In this document: one piece after another, positions 27,359 to 37,437 of the stretch
Numbering within the stretch: position 1 is the stretch's first letter
Layout of the letters: each line of letters opens with the position of its first letter
Assembly: GCF_003008425.1 (NCBI RefSeq)
Contig: NZ_PXOQ01000008.1
Coordinates: forward strand, 5,001 to 68,646
Reading direction: 5' to 3'
Source of the DNA: Aurantibacter aestuarii
GTDB lineage: Bacteria; Bacteroidota; Bacteroidia; Flavobacteriales; Flavobacteriaceae
DNA length: 63,646 nt
Made by a program: the position numbers and the translations under genes
Notes under the pieces: generated by a model
Told to the model about the DNA's origin: nothing
The model's input: the letters and a program-made list of their open reading frames with translations, nothing else
The model's database searches: none

Positions 27359-28312
27359 ATGAAAACATACGAAAATACAGGAAGTAAAGATACGCGTTCA
27401 GGTTTTGGAGCTGGACTAACCGAATTAGGAAAAACAAACGAAAACGTTGTGGCGCTTTGTGCGGATTTAATTGGCTCATTAAAAATGGACGATTTTAAAG
27501 CCAACCATCCGGAACGTTTTTTCCAAGCTGGTATTGCAGAAGCAAATATGATTGGAATGGCAGCAGGATTAACAATTGGTGGTAAAATTCCATTTACCGG
27601 AACATTTGCAAACTTTTCTACAGGTCGTGTTTACGATCAAATTAGACAAAGTGTAGCTTACTCTGGAAAAAATGTAAAAATTTGTGCCTCTCATGCCGGA
27701 TTGACTTTAGGAGAAGATGGTGCTACACACCAAATTTTAGAAGATATTGGGTTAATGAAAATGCTACCAGGCATGACTGTAATTAATACTTGCGATTACA
27801 ACCAAACCAAAGCCGCAACTATTGCGATTGCAGATCATGAAGGACCAGTTTACTTGCGTTTTGGTAGACCAAAAGTACCAAATTTTACTCCAGAAAATCA
27901 AACTTTTGAAATTGGTAAAGCTTTACATTTAACCGAAGGTTCTGATGTTACTATTGTAGCTACAGGACATTTAGTTTGGGAAGCTTTAGAAGCGGCTAAA
28001 ACCTTACACGAAAAAGATATTTCGGCGGAAGTTATAGATATTCATACCATAAAGCCATTAGACGCTAAAGCCATTTTAGAATCTGTTGCAAAAACAAGAT
28101 GTATTGTTACTGCAGAAGAACACAACCATTTAGGTGGCTTAGGAGAAAGTGTTGCCAGAGTGTTATCGCAACACAACCCTACTCCTCAAGAATTTGTAGC
28201 TACAAATGACACATTTGGAGAGTCTGGAACACCAGAGCAACTTATGGACAAATACGGATTAAATGCAGCAGCTATTGTTAAAGCAGTAAATAAAGTATTA
28301 AAGCGTAAGTAA
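27359..28312 (+). CDS. transketolase, C-terminal (pyrimidine-binding) subunit
   Basis: 317 residues. It carries the Pyr domain (ALCADLIGSLKM, RFFQAGIAEANMIGMAAGL with the catalytic Glu, FANFSTGRVYDQIRQSVAY, CASHAGLTLGEDGATHQ) and the transketolase C domain (VTIVATGHLVWEALEAAKTL, ITAEEHN-type region as VTAEEHNHLGGLGE). It works as a complex with the N-terminal subunit encoded 20 bp upstream. A strong terminator follows. Confidence 0.95.
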   Translation: MKTYENTGSKDTRSGFGAGLTELGKTNENVVALCADLIGSLKMDDFKANHPERFFQAGIAEANMIGMAAGLTIGGKIPFTGTFANFSTGRVYDQIRQSVAYSGKNVKICASHAGLTLGEDGATHQILEDIGLMKMLPGMTVINTCDYNQTKAATIAIADHEGPVYLRFGRPKVPNFTPENQTFEIGKALHLTEGSDVTIVATGHLVWEALEAAKTLHEKDISAEVIDIHTIKPLDAKAILESVAKTRCIVTAEEHNHLGGLGESVARVLSQHNPTPQEFVATNDTFGESGTPEQLMDKYGLNAAAIVKAVNKVLKRK

Positions 28313-28334
28313 TTTGCTTAATTAAACTATTTAA

Positions 28335-28375
28335 AAAATCCGCTTTAGCAGTTATGTTGAAGCGGATTTTATTTT
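28335..28375 (+). terminator. terminator after the transketolase pair
   Basis: An 11-bp stem AAAATCCGCTT / AAGCGGATTTT (28335-28345 / 28360-28370) is followed by a T-rich tract. Confidence 0.82.
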
Positions 28376-28544
28376 ATCTAAGTCTTAAATTTAGATTATT
28401 TTTAATCTAACTTCGTTAAACATCAGATATAAAATATTAAAACGATTTCATATCAAGTTGTTAGCAAATATTAAAAAATACCCTATAGTAGGTATTGACT
28501 AATTCTAATAATTAAAAGATATTGTCAATTTAAATTTTAATAAT

Positions 28545-30287
28545 ATGAAATCACTAATATTAACTGCTCTATTTGTTTTAATTTCTCATCTTTCGTTTGG
28601 TCAAACTCCAAAAGTTACTGCAGACGGCAATGGATTAACTGAATCCGAAAATAAAAAACGAAATGAGTTGTATGAAGAAATAGAAGATTTGAGAAAACTT
28701 CGAGAAACCGCTGAAAACAAACTTCCTTCTGTAGGTGCTATGAGCGGTGATTGTTCTGATATGGATAGAGTAAATATATACATAAATCAACTAGAACAAG
28801 CTGTAAATGCATATGAAAAAACAGAAGCAAGAGGATTGTGTAGGCAGATGGCGGAAAAATACAAAGAACTTAATGGTAATAAATATAATCCAAACCTGCA
28901 CAAATGCGATCAATATGATTACAAACTAAATATAGCAAAAGAAAATTTACAGAAGTATAGAGATTGTTTAAATAATCGTACGAATTCCAATACATCTATA
29001 GATAGTAACGCAAAGGATAGTAATAATATAAATTCCAGTATAACAAGCATCAATAACTTCGAAACTAGTTATGAGGTTTACAACAACCAACTGCAAAGTG
29101 CTTTTAATAATAGTTTAAATTCTAATGGAGATATTGATGTTGCAAATTTTGTAAGCAATCTGCCTCAAGCCACGAACAAAACACAGGCTTATACTAATGT
29201 GGCTGCAACTGGTATAGCAATTGCTGGTCAACTTATGCAAGCAAGAAATGCAAGGAAAGAAAAAGAAGCTCGTGAATGGCAATCTAAATATGAAGCTTGG
29301 AAAGAGATGTATAAAAGCGTTAAAAATGGTATTGGCTCAAAAAATGAAAATGGTCAAAAAACAGGAACTTGGATTTATTTTAATGATTTCTTTCTAATTG
29401 ATAAAATTGTAAATTATGAAAATGGCAAGATAGACGGCGTTCTGCTGACTTATAAAAAAATAAGATTCCTAAATTATTTTATGTACGAAGATTTTATGCC
29501 TGTAGCTCGTGCAATTCAACTAGATATTTATAAGGATGGAGATAAAATTGGTGCTCTTCCTGAAAAATTGCTGCATCGTAAAGTTAAGGAACCGAATTAT
29601 TATGAGGATGTTAACAGCTGGTATAGAGGCTTTAATAAATATATTAAAGAAAATAGTAAAAATATAGATATACTAGATATAGGTTTTTATAATAGTCAAG
29701 ATTTAGACTTCACAAAAAAAAATCGATTTAAACAATATAAAATTAAAAAATTGAGATTTGCCAATATTAATGAAAAAAATTTTCCGATAGGAGTCTTTCA
29801 GTTATTAAACAAACATAATGTCTCAATTCAAGAAGGTTTATATAATGGTAAAGGTCAAAAAATAGGAAATTGGTATACATTTAATCCTAATAATACTTAT
29901 CCTGAATACGATGAAGATTCTAATACTGAACCAATAGAAAAGATAAGTTATAGCGAAGGGAAAAAACAAGGCGAATATTTTAGCCAATTTTGGATAGGAC
30001 AATTTAGCAATGATAGAAAAGTGGGGCTTTGGAAAAGTAAAGAAAATAATGGTGTCACCATAAAATTTTCGTCAGATGGACACACTGGCTTATTGGAAAA
30101 AAAAGATAGCAATGGCTCTATTTTAGAGAAGGCAATAGTTTATGATACTATATATAATGGGGAGTACTTATCATTTTACCCCAATGGGTCAATAAAATCC
30201 AAAGGACAATATAAAATGGGTGAAAAAACTGGTGAGTGGACATTTTATGATGAAAATGGCAATCTAACAAATACACAAAAAATTTAA
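28545..30287 (+). CDS. secreted protein with coiled coil and MORN-like repeats, function unknown
   Basis: 580 residues. Signal peptide (MKSLILTALFVLISHLSFGQ), a charged helical region with coiled-coil character (about 30-150), an Asn/Ser-rich linker (about 150-200), then a C-terminal half with MORN_2 (YwqK-like) motifs: GQKTGTWIYFND, GQKIGNWYTFN, NDRKVGLWKSKENN and NGSIKSKGQYKMGEKTGEWTFYDENGN. Such repeats are common in secreted Bacteroidota proteins of unknown role. It stands alone between two terminators. Its flanks carry a perfect 10-bp inverted pair (28408-28417 / 30391-30400), which may be chance. Confidence 0.8.
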   Translation: MKSLILTALFVLISHLSFGQTPKVTADGNGLTESENKKRNELYEEIEDLRKLRETAENKLPSVGAMSGDCSDMDRVNIYINQLEQAVNAYEKTEARGLCRQMAEKYKELNGNKYNPNLHKCDQYDYKLNIAKENLQKYRDCLNNRTNSNTSIDSNAKDSNNINSSITSINNFETSYEVYNNQLQSAFNNSLNSNGDIDVANFVSNLPQATNKTQAYTNVAATGIAIAGQLMQARNARKEKEAREWQSKYEAWKEMYKSVKNGIGSKNENGQKTGTWIYFNDFFLIDKIVNYENGKIDGVLLTYKKIRFLNYFMYEDFMPVARAIQLDIYKDGDKIGALPEKLLHRKVKEPNYYEDVNSWYRGFNKYIKENSKNIDILDIGFYNSQDLDFTKKNRFKQYKIKKLRFANINEKNFPIGVFQLLNKHNVSIQEGLYNGKGQKIGNWYTFNPNNTYPEYDEDSNTEPIEKISYSEGKKQGEYFSQFWIGQFSNDRKVGLWKSKENNGVTIKFSSDGHTGLLEKKDSNGSILEKAIVYDTIYNGEYLSFYPNGSIKSKGQYKMGEKTGEWTFYDENGNLTNTQKI

Positions 30288-30443
30288 TTCTAGTTTTAAA
30301 AATTATACTAAATAATATTTACTTATAACGTATAAAATTCATAGCCAATGAGTTACTAGACTAAAGTGAGACATACTTTAAAGTCCATTAAACGAAGTTA
30401 ACAACTTAATTTTTATAAGCTATAAGCATTCAAACCCTGAAAC

Positions 30444-30482
30444 AAAAAAGCAGCTAAAAACTAAATTTTAGCTGCTTTTTTA
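30444..30482. terminator. bidirectional terminator between the MORN-like gene and purC
   Basis: A 16-bp perfect stem (30444-30459 / 30466-30481) with core AAGCAGCTAAAA has T runs on both strands. It serves the plus-strand gene on the left and purC from the right. Confidence 0.88.
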
Positions 30483-30502
30483 ATTAAATTATGATGTGAA
30501 AT

Positions 30503-31456
30503 TTATTTTGCTTTCAAATAAGCCAACACATTTTGTTCTATACGGTCTTGAATGTTTGAGACATCTGCTTTTACAAATGGTTCTCCCATAATATTCTCGT
30601 AAAGCTCTATGTAACGCTCACTTACAGTTTCAATATACTCGTCACTCATTACAGGAACGGTTTGTCCTTCTAAACCTTGAAAATTGTTAGAAATTAACCA
30701 TTGGCGCACAAATTCTTTACTTAATTGTTTTTGTGCTTCACCTTTATCTTGTCTTTCTTGGTAACCTTCTGCATAAAAATAACGTGAAGAATCTGGTGTA
30801 TGTATTTCGTCTATTAAAACAATTTTCCCATCCTTTGTTTTTCCAAACTCGTATTTAGTATCTACTAAAATTAAACCTCTTGAAGCTGCTATTTCTGTGC
30901 CGCGTGCAAATAATTTACGGGTATAATCTTCAAGAACCTCGTAATCTTCTTTACTTACAATGCCTTTTGCTAAAATATCTTCGCGAGAAATATCTTCATC
31001 ATGATCTCCCATTTCAGCTTTTGTAGCTGGCGTAATAATAGGAGTTGGAAATTTATCATTTTCTTTCATGCCTTCTGGCATTGCTACACCGCAAAGCATT
31101 CGTTTTCCTGCTTTATATTCTCTAGCGGCATGACCAGACATATAACCACGTATAACCATTTCTACTTTAAAAGGCTCACATAAATGACCAACCGCAACAT
31201 TAGGATCTGGAGTTGCTGTAAGCCAATTAGGTACTAAATCTTCAGTCTGAGCCATAAATTTAGTGGCTATTTGATTTAGAATTTGTCCTTTATAAGGAAT
31301 TCCTTTAGGCATGACCACATCGAAAGCACTTAAGCGGTCTGTAGCAATCATAATTAACTGTTCGTCATTAATATTATAAACTTCACGAACTTTACCTTTA
31401 TAAACACTTTTTTGACCTGGAAAGTTAAAATGACTTTCGGTTATGGTTTTACTCAT
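30503..31456 (-). CDS. purC: phosphoribosylaminoimidazole-succinocarboxamide synthase (SAICAR synthase)
   Basis: 317 residues. It joins aspartate to CAIR in purine synthesis. Motifs: [66 protein letters not shown] and [12 protein letters not shown]. The length of about 310 and the YKGQILNQ and GYMSG forms match the longer, yeast-like PurC found in Bacteroidota rather than the 240-residue E. coli form. It follows phoH by 38 bp and is probably co-transcribed. Confidence 0.97.
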   Translation of the reverse strand: MSKTITESHFNFPGQKSVYKGKVREVYNINDEQLIMIATDRLSAFDVVMPKGIPYKGQILNQIATKFMAQTEDLVPNWLTATPDPNVAVGHLCEPFKVEMVIRGYMSGHAAREYKAGKRMLCGVAMPEGMKENDKFPTPIITPATKAEMGDHDEDISREDILAKGIVSKEDYEVLEDYTRKLFARGTEIAASRGLILVDTKYEFGKTKDGKIVLIDEIHTPDSSRYFYAEGYQERQDKGEAQKQLSKEFVRQWLISNNFQGLEGQTVPVMSDEYIETVSERYIELYENIMGEPFVKADVSNIQDRIEQNVLAYLKAK

Positions 31457-31494
31457 TATTAGATGGTTTTGTTATTTGAGGCAAAAATAATTTA

Positions 31495-32448
31495 TTAATC
31501 GACATTTTCAATATTTTTATATGCCGCAATTATTTTTTTAACCAATTTATGTCTTATCACATCTTTATCATCTAAATAGACCATTCCAACACCTTCAGTA
31601 TCTTTCAATATTAATAAAGCTTCCTTTAATCCTGAGATGGTACGTCTTGGTAAATCAACCTGTCCAGGATCTCCTGTAATTATAAATTTTGCGTTTTTAC
31701 CCATACGGGTTAAAAACATTTTCATTTGGGCATGTGTGGTATTTTGTCCTTCATCTAAAATTACAAAAGCATTATCTAAGGTTCTACCACGCATAAATGC
31801 TAATGGTGCTATTTGAATGGTTCCATTTTCAATGTACTGTTCCAAGCGCTCTGCTGCAATCATATCACGTAATCCATCATAAAGCGGTTGCATATAAGGA
31901 TCTAACTTTTCTTTTAAATCTCCAGGTAAAAAACCCAAATTTTCTCCAGCTTCTACAGCAGGTCTAGTTAAAATAATACGCTTAACTTCTTTATTTTTTA
32001 AAGCTTGTACGGCTAATGCTACACCTGTATAAGTTTTACCTGTACCAGCCGGACCTACAGCAAATAACATGTCATTTGTGCGCATTAATTCCACCATCTT
32101 ACGTTGGTTTGCCGTTTGCGCTTTTATAAGTTTTCCTCCTGCGCCATGTACTAATACTTCACCACTTTTTGCAGAGGTTTCATAGTCTGAACTTTGCTCG
32201 CTAGTTAAAACGCGTTCAATACTATTTTCATCTAACTTATTATATTTTGCGAAGTGTTTTATGAGCATATCCATGCGTTTTTCAAACTCTTCCAATAATT
32301 CTTCTTCACCAAAAGCTTTAATTTTATTTCCTCTTGCTACTAATTTTAATTTTGGAAAATATTTTTTTAAAGCTGTAATATTATCATTCTGGGCTCCAAA
32401 AAAATCATTAGCCGAGATGTCTTCTAATTCTATTATTATTTCATTCAA
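31495..32448 (-). CDS. PhoH-family ATPase
   Basis: 317 residues. An N-terminal KH-like portion (about 1-100) precedes the PhoH domain with Walker A GPAGTGKTYTGVALA, RPAVEAGENLGFLPGDLKEKLDPYMQPLYD, VILDEGQNTTHAQMKMFLTRMG (Walker B) and ITGDPGQVDLP. A cytoplasmic NTPase tied to RNA metabolism; YbeZ relatives work with YbeY in rRNA maturation. It lies upstream of purC, a usual Flavobacteriaceae pairing. Confidence 0.95.
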   Translation of the reverse strand: MNEIIIELEDISANDFFGAQNDNITALKKYFPKLKLVARGNKIKAFGEEELLEEFEKRMDMLIKHFAKYNKLDENSIERVLTSEQSSDYETSAKSGEVLVHGAGGKLIKAQTANQRKMVELMRTNDMLFAVGPAGTGKTYTGVALAVQALKNKEVKRIILTRPAVEAGENLGFLPGDLKEKLDPYMQPLYDGLRDMIAAERLEQYIENGTIQIAPLAFMRGRTLDNAFVILDEGQNTTHAQMKMFLTRMGKNAKFIITGDPGQVDLPRRTISGLKEALLILKDTEGVGMVYLDDKDVIRHKLVKKIIAAYKNIENVD

Positions 32449-32568
32449 AAGCGTTGTAGTTTTTAATGGTTATCTAATCTATTTTATTAGCTTTGTTTAA
32501 GATAACTAATTAATAAAAATTACAGGATATTTTTAAGTTATTTTTAGATTATTATTTCAAAATAAGGA

Positions 32569-33426
32569 ATGGCCATAATTACATTAACGACAGATTTTGG
32601 AGAAAAAGATCATTTTGCAGGTGCTGTAAAAGGTGCTATTTACAGTGAGCATCCTGAAGTTAGAATTGTAGATATTTCGCATTCTGTTTCGCCATTTAAT
32701 ATTCCTGAAGCCGCTTATATTATCCAAAATGCATATGCAAATTTTCCAAAAGGTACCATACATATTATAGGTATAGATTCTGAGCTTAACCAAGAAAATA
32801 AACATATTGCAATTAAGCTAGATGACCATTACTTTATATGTGCCAATAATGGTATTTTAAGTATGATTACTTCATTTATTTTACCGGAAAAAATGGTGGA
32901 AATTAACATCCATAACACCATTAAAACTACTTTTCCCGTTTTAGACACCTTTGTTAAAGTTGCTTGTCATATAGCACGCGGTGGAACTCTAGAAGTTATT
33001 GGAAAACCTATTGAAAAAATAAAGGAATTAAAAAATTTAGTACCTTATGTAAATGAGGAGAAAACACAGCTTATTGGTAGCGTTATTTATATAGATAATT
33101 ATGGCAATGTTGTGACTAACATAACAAAAGCTTTTTTTGACAGTGTACAAAAAGGGCGGGCTTTCGAAATTTCTGCGAGAAATCATAAGTTTAAAAAAAT
33201 TGCAAAATCTTATAGTGATGTGTTAGACTTTTCCTTAGAAGAACATAAACGTCACGCAGATGGTAGAGGCTTAGTCCTGTTTAATAGTTCTAATTATCTT
33301 GAGATTGCTATTTATAAAAGTAATACACAAACTGTGGGTGGCGCCAGTACACTTATGGGCTTAAGTTTTAGAGACACCATTACTATTAATTTTGAAAAGC
33401 CAAAACCAATAATTTATAACCACTAA
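32569..33426 (+). CDS. S-adenosyl-L-methionine hydrolase (SAM hydroxide adenosyltransferase, DUF62)
   Basis: 285 residues. The family signature is clear: ITLTTDFGEKDHFAGAVKGAI, IVDISHSVSPFNIPEAAYIIQNAY, FPKGTIHIIGID, YIDNYGNVVTNI and the C-terminal beta domain. DUF62 enzymes use water to cleave SAM into adenosine and methionine; they are relatives of fluorinase and chlorinase but lack halide selectivity. Cytoplasmic. Divergent from phoH; the next gene starts 9 bp after its stop. Confidence 0.9.
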   Translation: MAIITLTTDFGEKDHFAGAVKGAIYSEHPEVRIVDISHSVSPFNIPEAAYIIQNAYANFPKGTIHIIGIDSELNQENKHIAIKLDDHYFICANNGILSMITSFILPEKMVEINIHNTIKTTFPVLDTFVKVACHIARGGTLEVIGKPIEKIKELKNLVPYVNEEKTQLIGSVIYIDNYGNVVTNITKAFFDSVQKGRAFEISARNHKFKKIAKSYSDVLDFSLEEHKRHADGRGLVLFNSSNYLEIAIYKSNTQTVGGASTLMGLSFRDTITINFEKPKPIIYNH

Positions 33427-33435
33427 TTTGAAGAT

Positions 33436-33732
33436 ATGCTAGTTAGAATTGTAAAATTGAGTATTGAAGACCAATTTATAGAAGCTTTTTTAAATAATTT
33501 TGAAAATAATAAGCAAAAAATTCGTGGTTTTGAAGGTTGCCAGTTTTTAGAACTCTACCAAGAACAACATACTAAAAATGTGTTTTTTACGTATAGTTAT
33601 TGGGATGATGAAGCTGCTTTATACACTTATAGAAACTCAGATTTATTTAGAGGTATTTGGGCTAAAACAAAACCCATGTTTAATGCTAAACCCGAAGCCT
33701 GGAGTGTTAATAAATTACATAGTTTAGATTAA
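33436..33732 (+). CDS. ABM-domain protein (antibiotic biosynthesis monooxygenase family)
   Basis: 98 residues: the ferredoxin-like dimeric ABM fold from start to end (MLVRIVKLSI, FEGCQFLELYQEQ, FFTYSYWDDEAALYTYRNSDLF). Related small proteins include quinol monooxygenases and haem-degrading enzymes; the catalytic role here is not deducible. It follows the SAM hydrolase gene by 9 bp and precedes gldFG, a context kept in Flavobacteriaceae. Confidence 0.85.
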   Translation: MLVRIVKLSIEDQFIEAFLNNFENNKQKIRGFEGCQFLELYQEQHTKNVFFTYSYWDDEAALYTYRNSDLFRGIWAKTKPMFNAKPEAWSVNKLHSLD

Positions 33733-33788
33733 GTAAAAAAACAGTATAATTCTAAAAGGAAATAACCACCAACAAAACACAAAAAAAT

Positions 33789-36182
33789 ATGTTTGCATTA
33801 TTAAAAAAAGAATTCAATTCGTTTTTTGCATCTCCTATTGCTTATTTGGTCATTGGATTATTTTTAGTTTTAAATGGCTTGTTTTTATGGGTGTTTAAAG
33901 GCGATTTTAATATTCTTGATAGCGGATTTACCGACTTAAGCCCATTTTTCCTTTTGGCTCCATGGATTTTGATTTTTTTAATTCCAGCAATTACCATGCG
34001 CTGTTTTAGCGACGAAAAAAAACAAGGCACTCTAGAACTTTTATTGACCAAACCAATTAGTAAACTTCAAATTGTATTAGGCAAGTTTTTTGGTTCTCTT
34101 ATATTAATTCTTATTGCTTTATTACCAACCATTTTATACGCTTACACACTAAATCAACTAGGTAATCCTGTTGGTAATTTAGATTTTGGGAGCACCTTAG
34201 GCTCCTACTTTGGGTTATTTTTCTTGGTACTGTCTTACACTGCAATAGGTGTTTTTTCTTCAACATTATCAGACAATCAGATAGTTGCTTTTTTAATAGC
34301 TGTATTTACTTGTTTTATCTTTTATATAGGTTTTGAAGGTTTATATGATATGACTTCATTTAAGGCTTTTGACTATTTAAGCATGAGTGCTCACTTTAGA
34401 AGTATGAGTCGTGGGGTTTTAGATACAAGAGATTTGGTTTATTTCTTATTAATTACAGTGGCTTTTATTATTTTAACTATTGCTGTATTATACCGCGAAC
34501 AAGGAAAGAAAACCAATTGGAAAACTTTAAGCCTTTCTGCTTTTATATTACTATGTATTGGTTTTTTAAGTGTAAACACATATAAACGTTTTGATTTAAC
34601 TGAAGACCAAAGATATACCTTAAGTGATGCGGCTTTAAATATTGTAGAAAAAGCCGATTCTCCACTAATTATAGATATCTTTCTTGAAGGCGAAAACTTT
34701 CCTTCTGAGTTTAAACGTCTTCAATCTGAAACCAAACAATTGCTTGAAGAATTTTCAGCTTATAACGATAATATTCAGTTTCAGTTTATTAATCCTACTG
34801 AAGATGAAGCTAAAAGCGATGAAAACATAAAACAATTGATACAGCGCGGTTTACAACCAATGCAATTAAGTATTGAAGAAAATGGCAAAACCTCTCAAGC
34901 TGTTATTTTTCCTTGGGCTTTAGCTAGTTATAATGACGCTACTGTTAAAATCCCATTGGTAAAAAATAAATTAGGCGCTTCACAACAAGAACTTGTAACC
35001 AATTCGGTACAACATCTTGAATATGCGTTTGCAGAAGGCTTTAGTAAACTTACCAACCCAAAGAGTAAAAGAATTGCTGTTTTAAAAGGAAACAACCAGC
35101 TTCCCAACATGAATGTTGTCGATTTTCTTAAAGACATTAGAGAGTATTATTTAATTGCACCTTTTACTTTGGATAGTGTCACAACAAATCCTTCAAAAAC
35201 TTTAAAGGAATTAAATACATACGACCTCATCATATCGGCTAAACCAACTGAAGCTTTTACAGAAAAAGAAAAACTGGTTTTAGATCAGTTTACTATGAAT
35301 GGCGGGAAAAGCTTATGGCTCATTGATCAAGTTGCTATGGACAAAGACAGTCTATATAACGATAGAGGGAAAAATGTGGCCATACCAAACGATTTAAATT
35401 TAACCGATTTCTTTTTTAAATACGGACTTAGAATAAATCCTGTACTGGTAAGTGACTTATATTCTGCACAAATTACTTTGGCATCTGGAGATGGTAGTCA
35501 GGCTCAATTTCAGCAATACCCATGGTTTTATTCGCCTTTAGCAAATCCAGTTATAAATCACCCCATAGTTAACAATATCAATTACGTTAAGTTCGACTTT
35601 GCAAATCAGATTGACACTATTAAGACATCCCATAGCAACATAAAAAAAACTATTTTATTACAAAGTTCTAACCTTTCAAAATTAGAAGGCGTACCAAGAG
35701 AGATAAGTTTGGAAACCGCAACTCAAGAACCGAATCCTGAAGAATTTGCCCGTACAAATATTCCACTTGCGGTCTTGTTGGAAGGCGAGTTTACTTCAGC
35801 TTACAATAACCGTGTAAAACCTTTTGAGTTAGAAAAACCTCTTAAAAAAAGTAAGCCCACAAAAATGGTTGTTATTTCTGACGGTGACGTTATTAAAAAT
35901 GACGTTAGTCGAAAAGGACCTGAAGAACTTGGCTTCGATAAATGGACAGGACAAACTTATGGAAACAAAGAATTTCTAATAAATACGGTTAATTATCTGC
36001 TAGATGAAAATGGACTTATAAACATTAGAACCAAAGAAGTTAAAGTTGCTTTTTTAGACCCACAAAAAGTAAGCGCAGAAAAAGGCAAGTGGCAGGCTTT
36101 AAATATTGCATTACCACTACTCTTTTTAGCCTTATTTGGAATTGGTTTTAACTTTATTAGAAAGAAAAAATACCGTAAGTAA
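33789..36182 (+). CDS. fused gliding-motility ABC transporter protein GldF-GldG
   Basis: 797 residues in one frame. Residues 1 to about 240 are GldF, an ABC-2 permease with six membrane helices (MFALLKKEFNSFFASPIAYLV, RCFSDEKKQGTLELLLTKPIS, ending VLYREQGK). From about 241 (KKTNWKTLSLSAFILLCIGFLSVNTYKRFDLTEDQRYTLS) it is GldG: one membrane helix, a large periplasmic domain and a final helix (LNIALPLLFLALFGIGFNFI). In Flavobacterium johnsoniae these are two genes; with the ATPase GldA they form a transporter needed for gliding. The ATPase gene is not here. The topology of the fusion is consistent: the permease ends inside and the GldG helix leads out. Upstream are the ABM and DUF62 genes, downstream dnaN. 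Confidence 0.92.
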   Translation: MFALLKKEFNSFFASPIAYLVIGLFLVLNGLFLWVFKGDFNILDSGFTDLSPFFLLAPWILIFLIPAITMRCFSDEKKQGTLELLLTKPISKLQIVLGKFFGSLILILIALLPTILYAYTLNQLGNPVGNLDFGSTLGSYFGLFFLVLSYTAIGVFSSTLSDNQIVAFLIAVFTCFIFYIGFEGLYDMTSFKAFDYLSMSAHFRSMSRGVLDTRDLVYFLLITVAFIILTIAVLYREQGKKTNWKTLSLSAFILLCIGFLSVNTYKRFDLTEDQRYTLSDAALNIVEKADSPLIIDIFLEGENFPSEFKRLQSETKQLLEEFSAYNDNIQFQFINPTEDEAKSDENIKQLIQRGLQPMQLSIEENGKTSQAVIFPWALASYNDATVKIPLVKNKLGASQQELVTNSVQHLEYAFAEGFSKLTNPKSKRIAVLKGNNQLPNMNVVDFLKDIREYYLIAPFTLDSVTTNPSKTLKELNTYDLIISAKPTEAFTEKEKLVLDQFTMNGGKSLWLIDQVAMDKDSLYNDRGKNVAIPNDLNLTDFFFKYGLRINPVLVSDLYSAQITLASGDGSQAQFQQYPWFYSPLANPVINHPIVNNINYVKFDFANQIDTIKTSHSNIKKTILLQSSNLSKLEGVPREISLETATQEPNPEEFARTNIPLAVLLEGEFTSAYNNRVKPFELEKPLKKSKPTKMVVISDGDVIKNDVSRKGPEELGFDKWTGQTYGNKEFLINTVNYLLDENGLINIRTKEVKVAFLDPQKVSAEKGKWQALNIALPLLFLALFGIGFNFIRKKKYRK

Positions 36183-36189
36183 ATGTTAA

Positions 36190-36229
36190 TAAGTTTGTTT
36201 CATTAATTTAAGGCGAAACGGTATCTTTG
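36190..36229 (+). promoter_or_regulatory. dnaN promoter region
   Basis: TATCTTTG (36222-36229) is a -7 match, with TTTG at 36194-36197 as a -33 candidate at a long 24-bp spacing. The same stretch contains TAAGTTTGTTTCAT (36190-36203), identical to the promoter motif of the LamG gene at 6666-6679. A hairpin AAAACCAAA/TTTGGTTTT lies in the leader near 36248-36268. Confidence 0.45.
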
Positions 36230-36289
36230 TTAGTAGAACAAAAACAAAACCAAAATTTGGTTTTTAATATTATATAGATTCAAAAAAGG

Positions 36290-37408
36290 ATGAAATTTAT
36301 TGTATCAAGCACCTATTTATTAAAGCAATTACAAGTTTTAGGAGGCGTAATAAACAGCTCTAATACATTACCTATTTTAGATAATTTCTTATTCGATATA
36401 CAACAAAATAAATTGGTTGTTTCTGCGAGTGACTTAGAAACTACCATGTCTGCAACTTTAGATATAGAAAGTGATAATGAAGGTAGCGTAGCTATTCCTG
36501 CAAAATTACTCTTAGATACTTTAAAAACATTTCCAGAGCAGCCTTTAACTTTTGTGGTTGAAGAGAACAACACCGTAGAGATTAGCTCTAATCATGGTAA
36601 ATATGCTTTAGCTTATGCTGATGGGAATGAGTTTCCTAAATCGGTTTCATTAGAAGATCCAAGTGCTACAAAAATGGCTGGTCATATTTTAGCAACTGCA
36701 ATTAATAAAACTATTTTTGCAGCTGGTAATGATGATTTAAGACCTGTAATGAGTGGTGTGTTTTTTCAGTTTTCTACAGAAGGTTTAACATTTGTTGCTA
36801 CAGATGCACACAAATTGGTGAAATATACCAGAGAAGATGTAACAGCATCTCAAACCGCTGAATTTATCATGCCCAAAAAACCATTAAATTTACTAAAAGG
36901 TATTTTGGCTGCAAGCGAAGAAGATGTTACTATTGAGTACAACGATTCTAATGCTAAATTTACGTTTGAAAACACCGTTTTAATTTGTCGTTTAATTGAT
37001 GGAAAATACCCTAATTACGAAGCGGTAATTCCTAAAGAAAATCCGAATAAATTAAATATACAGCGTACTCAATTTTTAAGCTCTGTTAGACGTGTAAGTA
37101 TTTTCTCTAATAAAACAACACATCAAATTCGTTTAAAAATTGCTGGTGCAGAGCTTAATATTTCTGCCGAAGATATTGACTATTCTAATAAAGCCGAAGA
37201 ACGTTTAACTTGTGATTATCAAGGTGATGATATGCAAATTGGTTTTAACTCTCGTTTCTTAGTTGAAATGCTTAACAATTTAACTTCGGATGATGTACAG
37301 TTAGAAATGAGTATGCCAAATCGCGCAGGTATTTTAACTCCTGTAGATGGTTTAGATGCTGGAGAACAAGTGACTATGCTAGTGATGCCTGTTATGCTTA
37401 ATAGTTAG
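36290..37408 (+). CDS. dnaN: DNA polymerase III sliding clamp (beta subunit)
   Basis: 372 residues, three repeated clamp domains. Start MKFIVSSTYLLKQLQVLGGVINSSNTLPIL is the usual DnaN opening; TDAHKLVKY (domain 2) and the C-terminal VTMLVMPVML end (the hydrophobic pocket tail) are present. It encircles DNA and tethers the polymerase. It lies after gldFG, as in other Flavobacteriaceae, and ends in a tandem heptamer repeat and a bidirectional terminator shared with hisS. Confidence 0.97.
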   Translation: MKFIVSSTYLLKQLQVLGGVINSSNTLPILDNFLFDIQQNKLVVSASDLETTMSATLDIESDNEGSVAIPAKLLLDTLKTFPEQPLTFVVEENNTVEISSNHGKYALAYADGNEFPKSVSLEDPSATKMAGHILATAINKTIFAAGNDDLRPVMSGVFFQFSTEGLTFVATDAHKLVKYTREDVTASQTAEFIMPKKPLNLLKGILAASEEDVTIEYNDSNAKFTFENTVLICRLIDGKYPNYEAVIPKENPNKLNIQRTQFLSSVRRVSIFSNKTTHQIRLKIAGAELNISAEDIDYSNKAEERLTCDYQGDDMQIGFNSRFLVEMLNNLTSDDVQLEMSMPNRAGILTPVDGLDAGEQVTMLVMPVMLNS

Positions 37409-37424
37409 CAGTTAGCAGTTAGCA
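37404..37424 (+). repeat. tandem heptamer (GTTAGCA) x3
   Basis: Three exact 7-bp copies starting inside the dnaN stop region (the TAG stop is part of the first copy). The window has two more heptamer arrays, at 54441 and 54537. Confidence 0.8.
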
Positions 37425-37437
37425 AAAATAAAATATA

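Noticed and set aside
28408-30400. Possible fourth cassette around the MORN-like gene (TAACTTCGTT / AACGAAGTTA inverted pair)
   Set aside because: The 10-bp pair is perfect but does not begin GTT and end AAC in the cassette sense, and the nearby inverted arms (about 30322-30338 / 30409-30426) are imperfect and do not keep the J1/J2 spacing.
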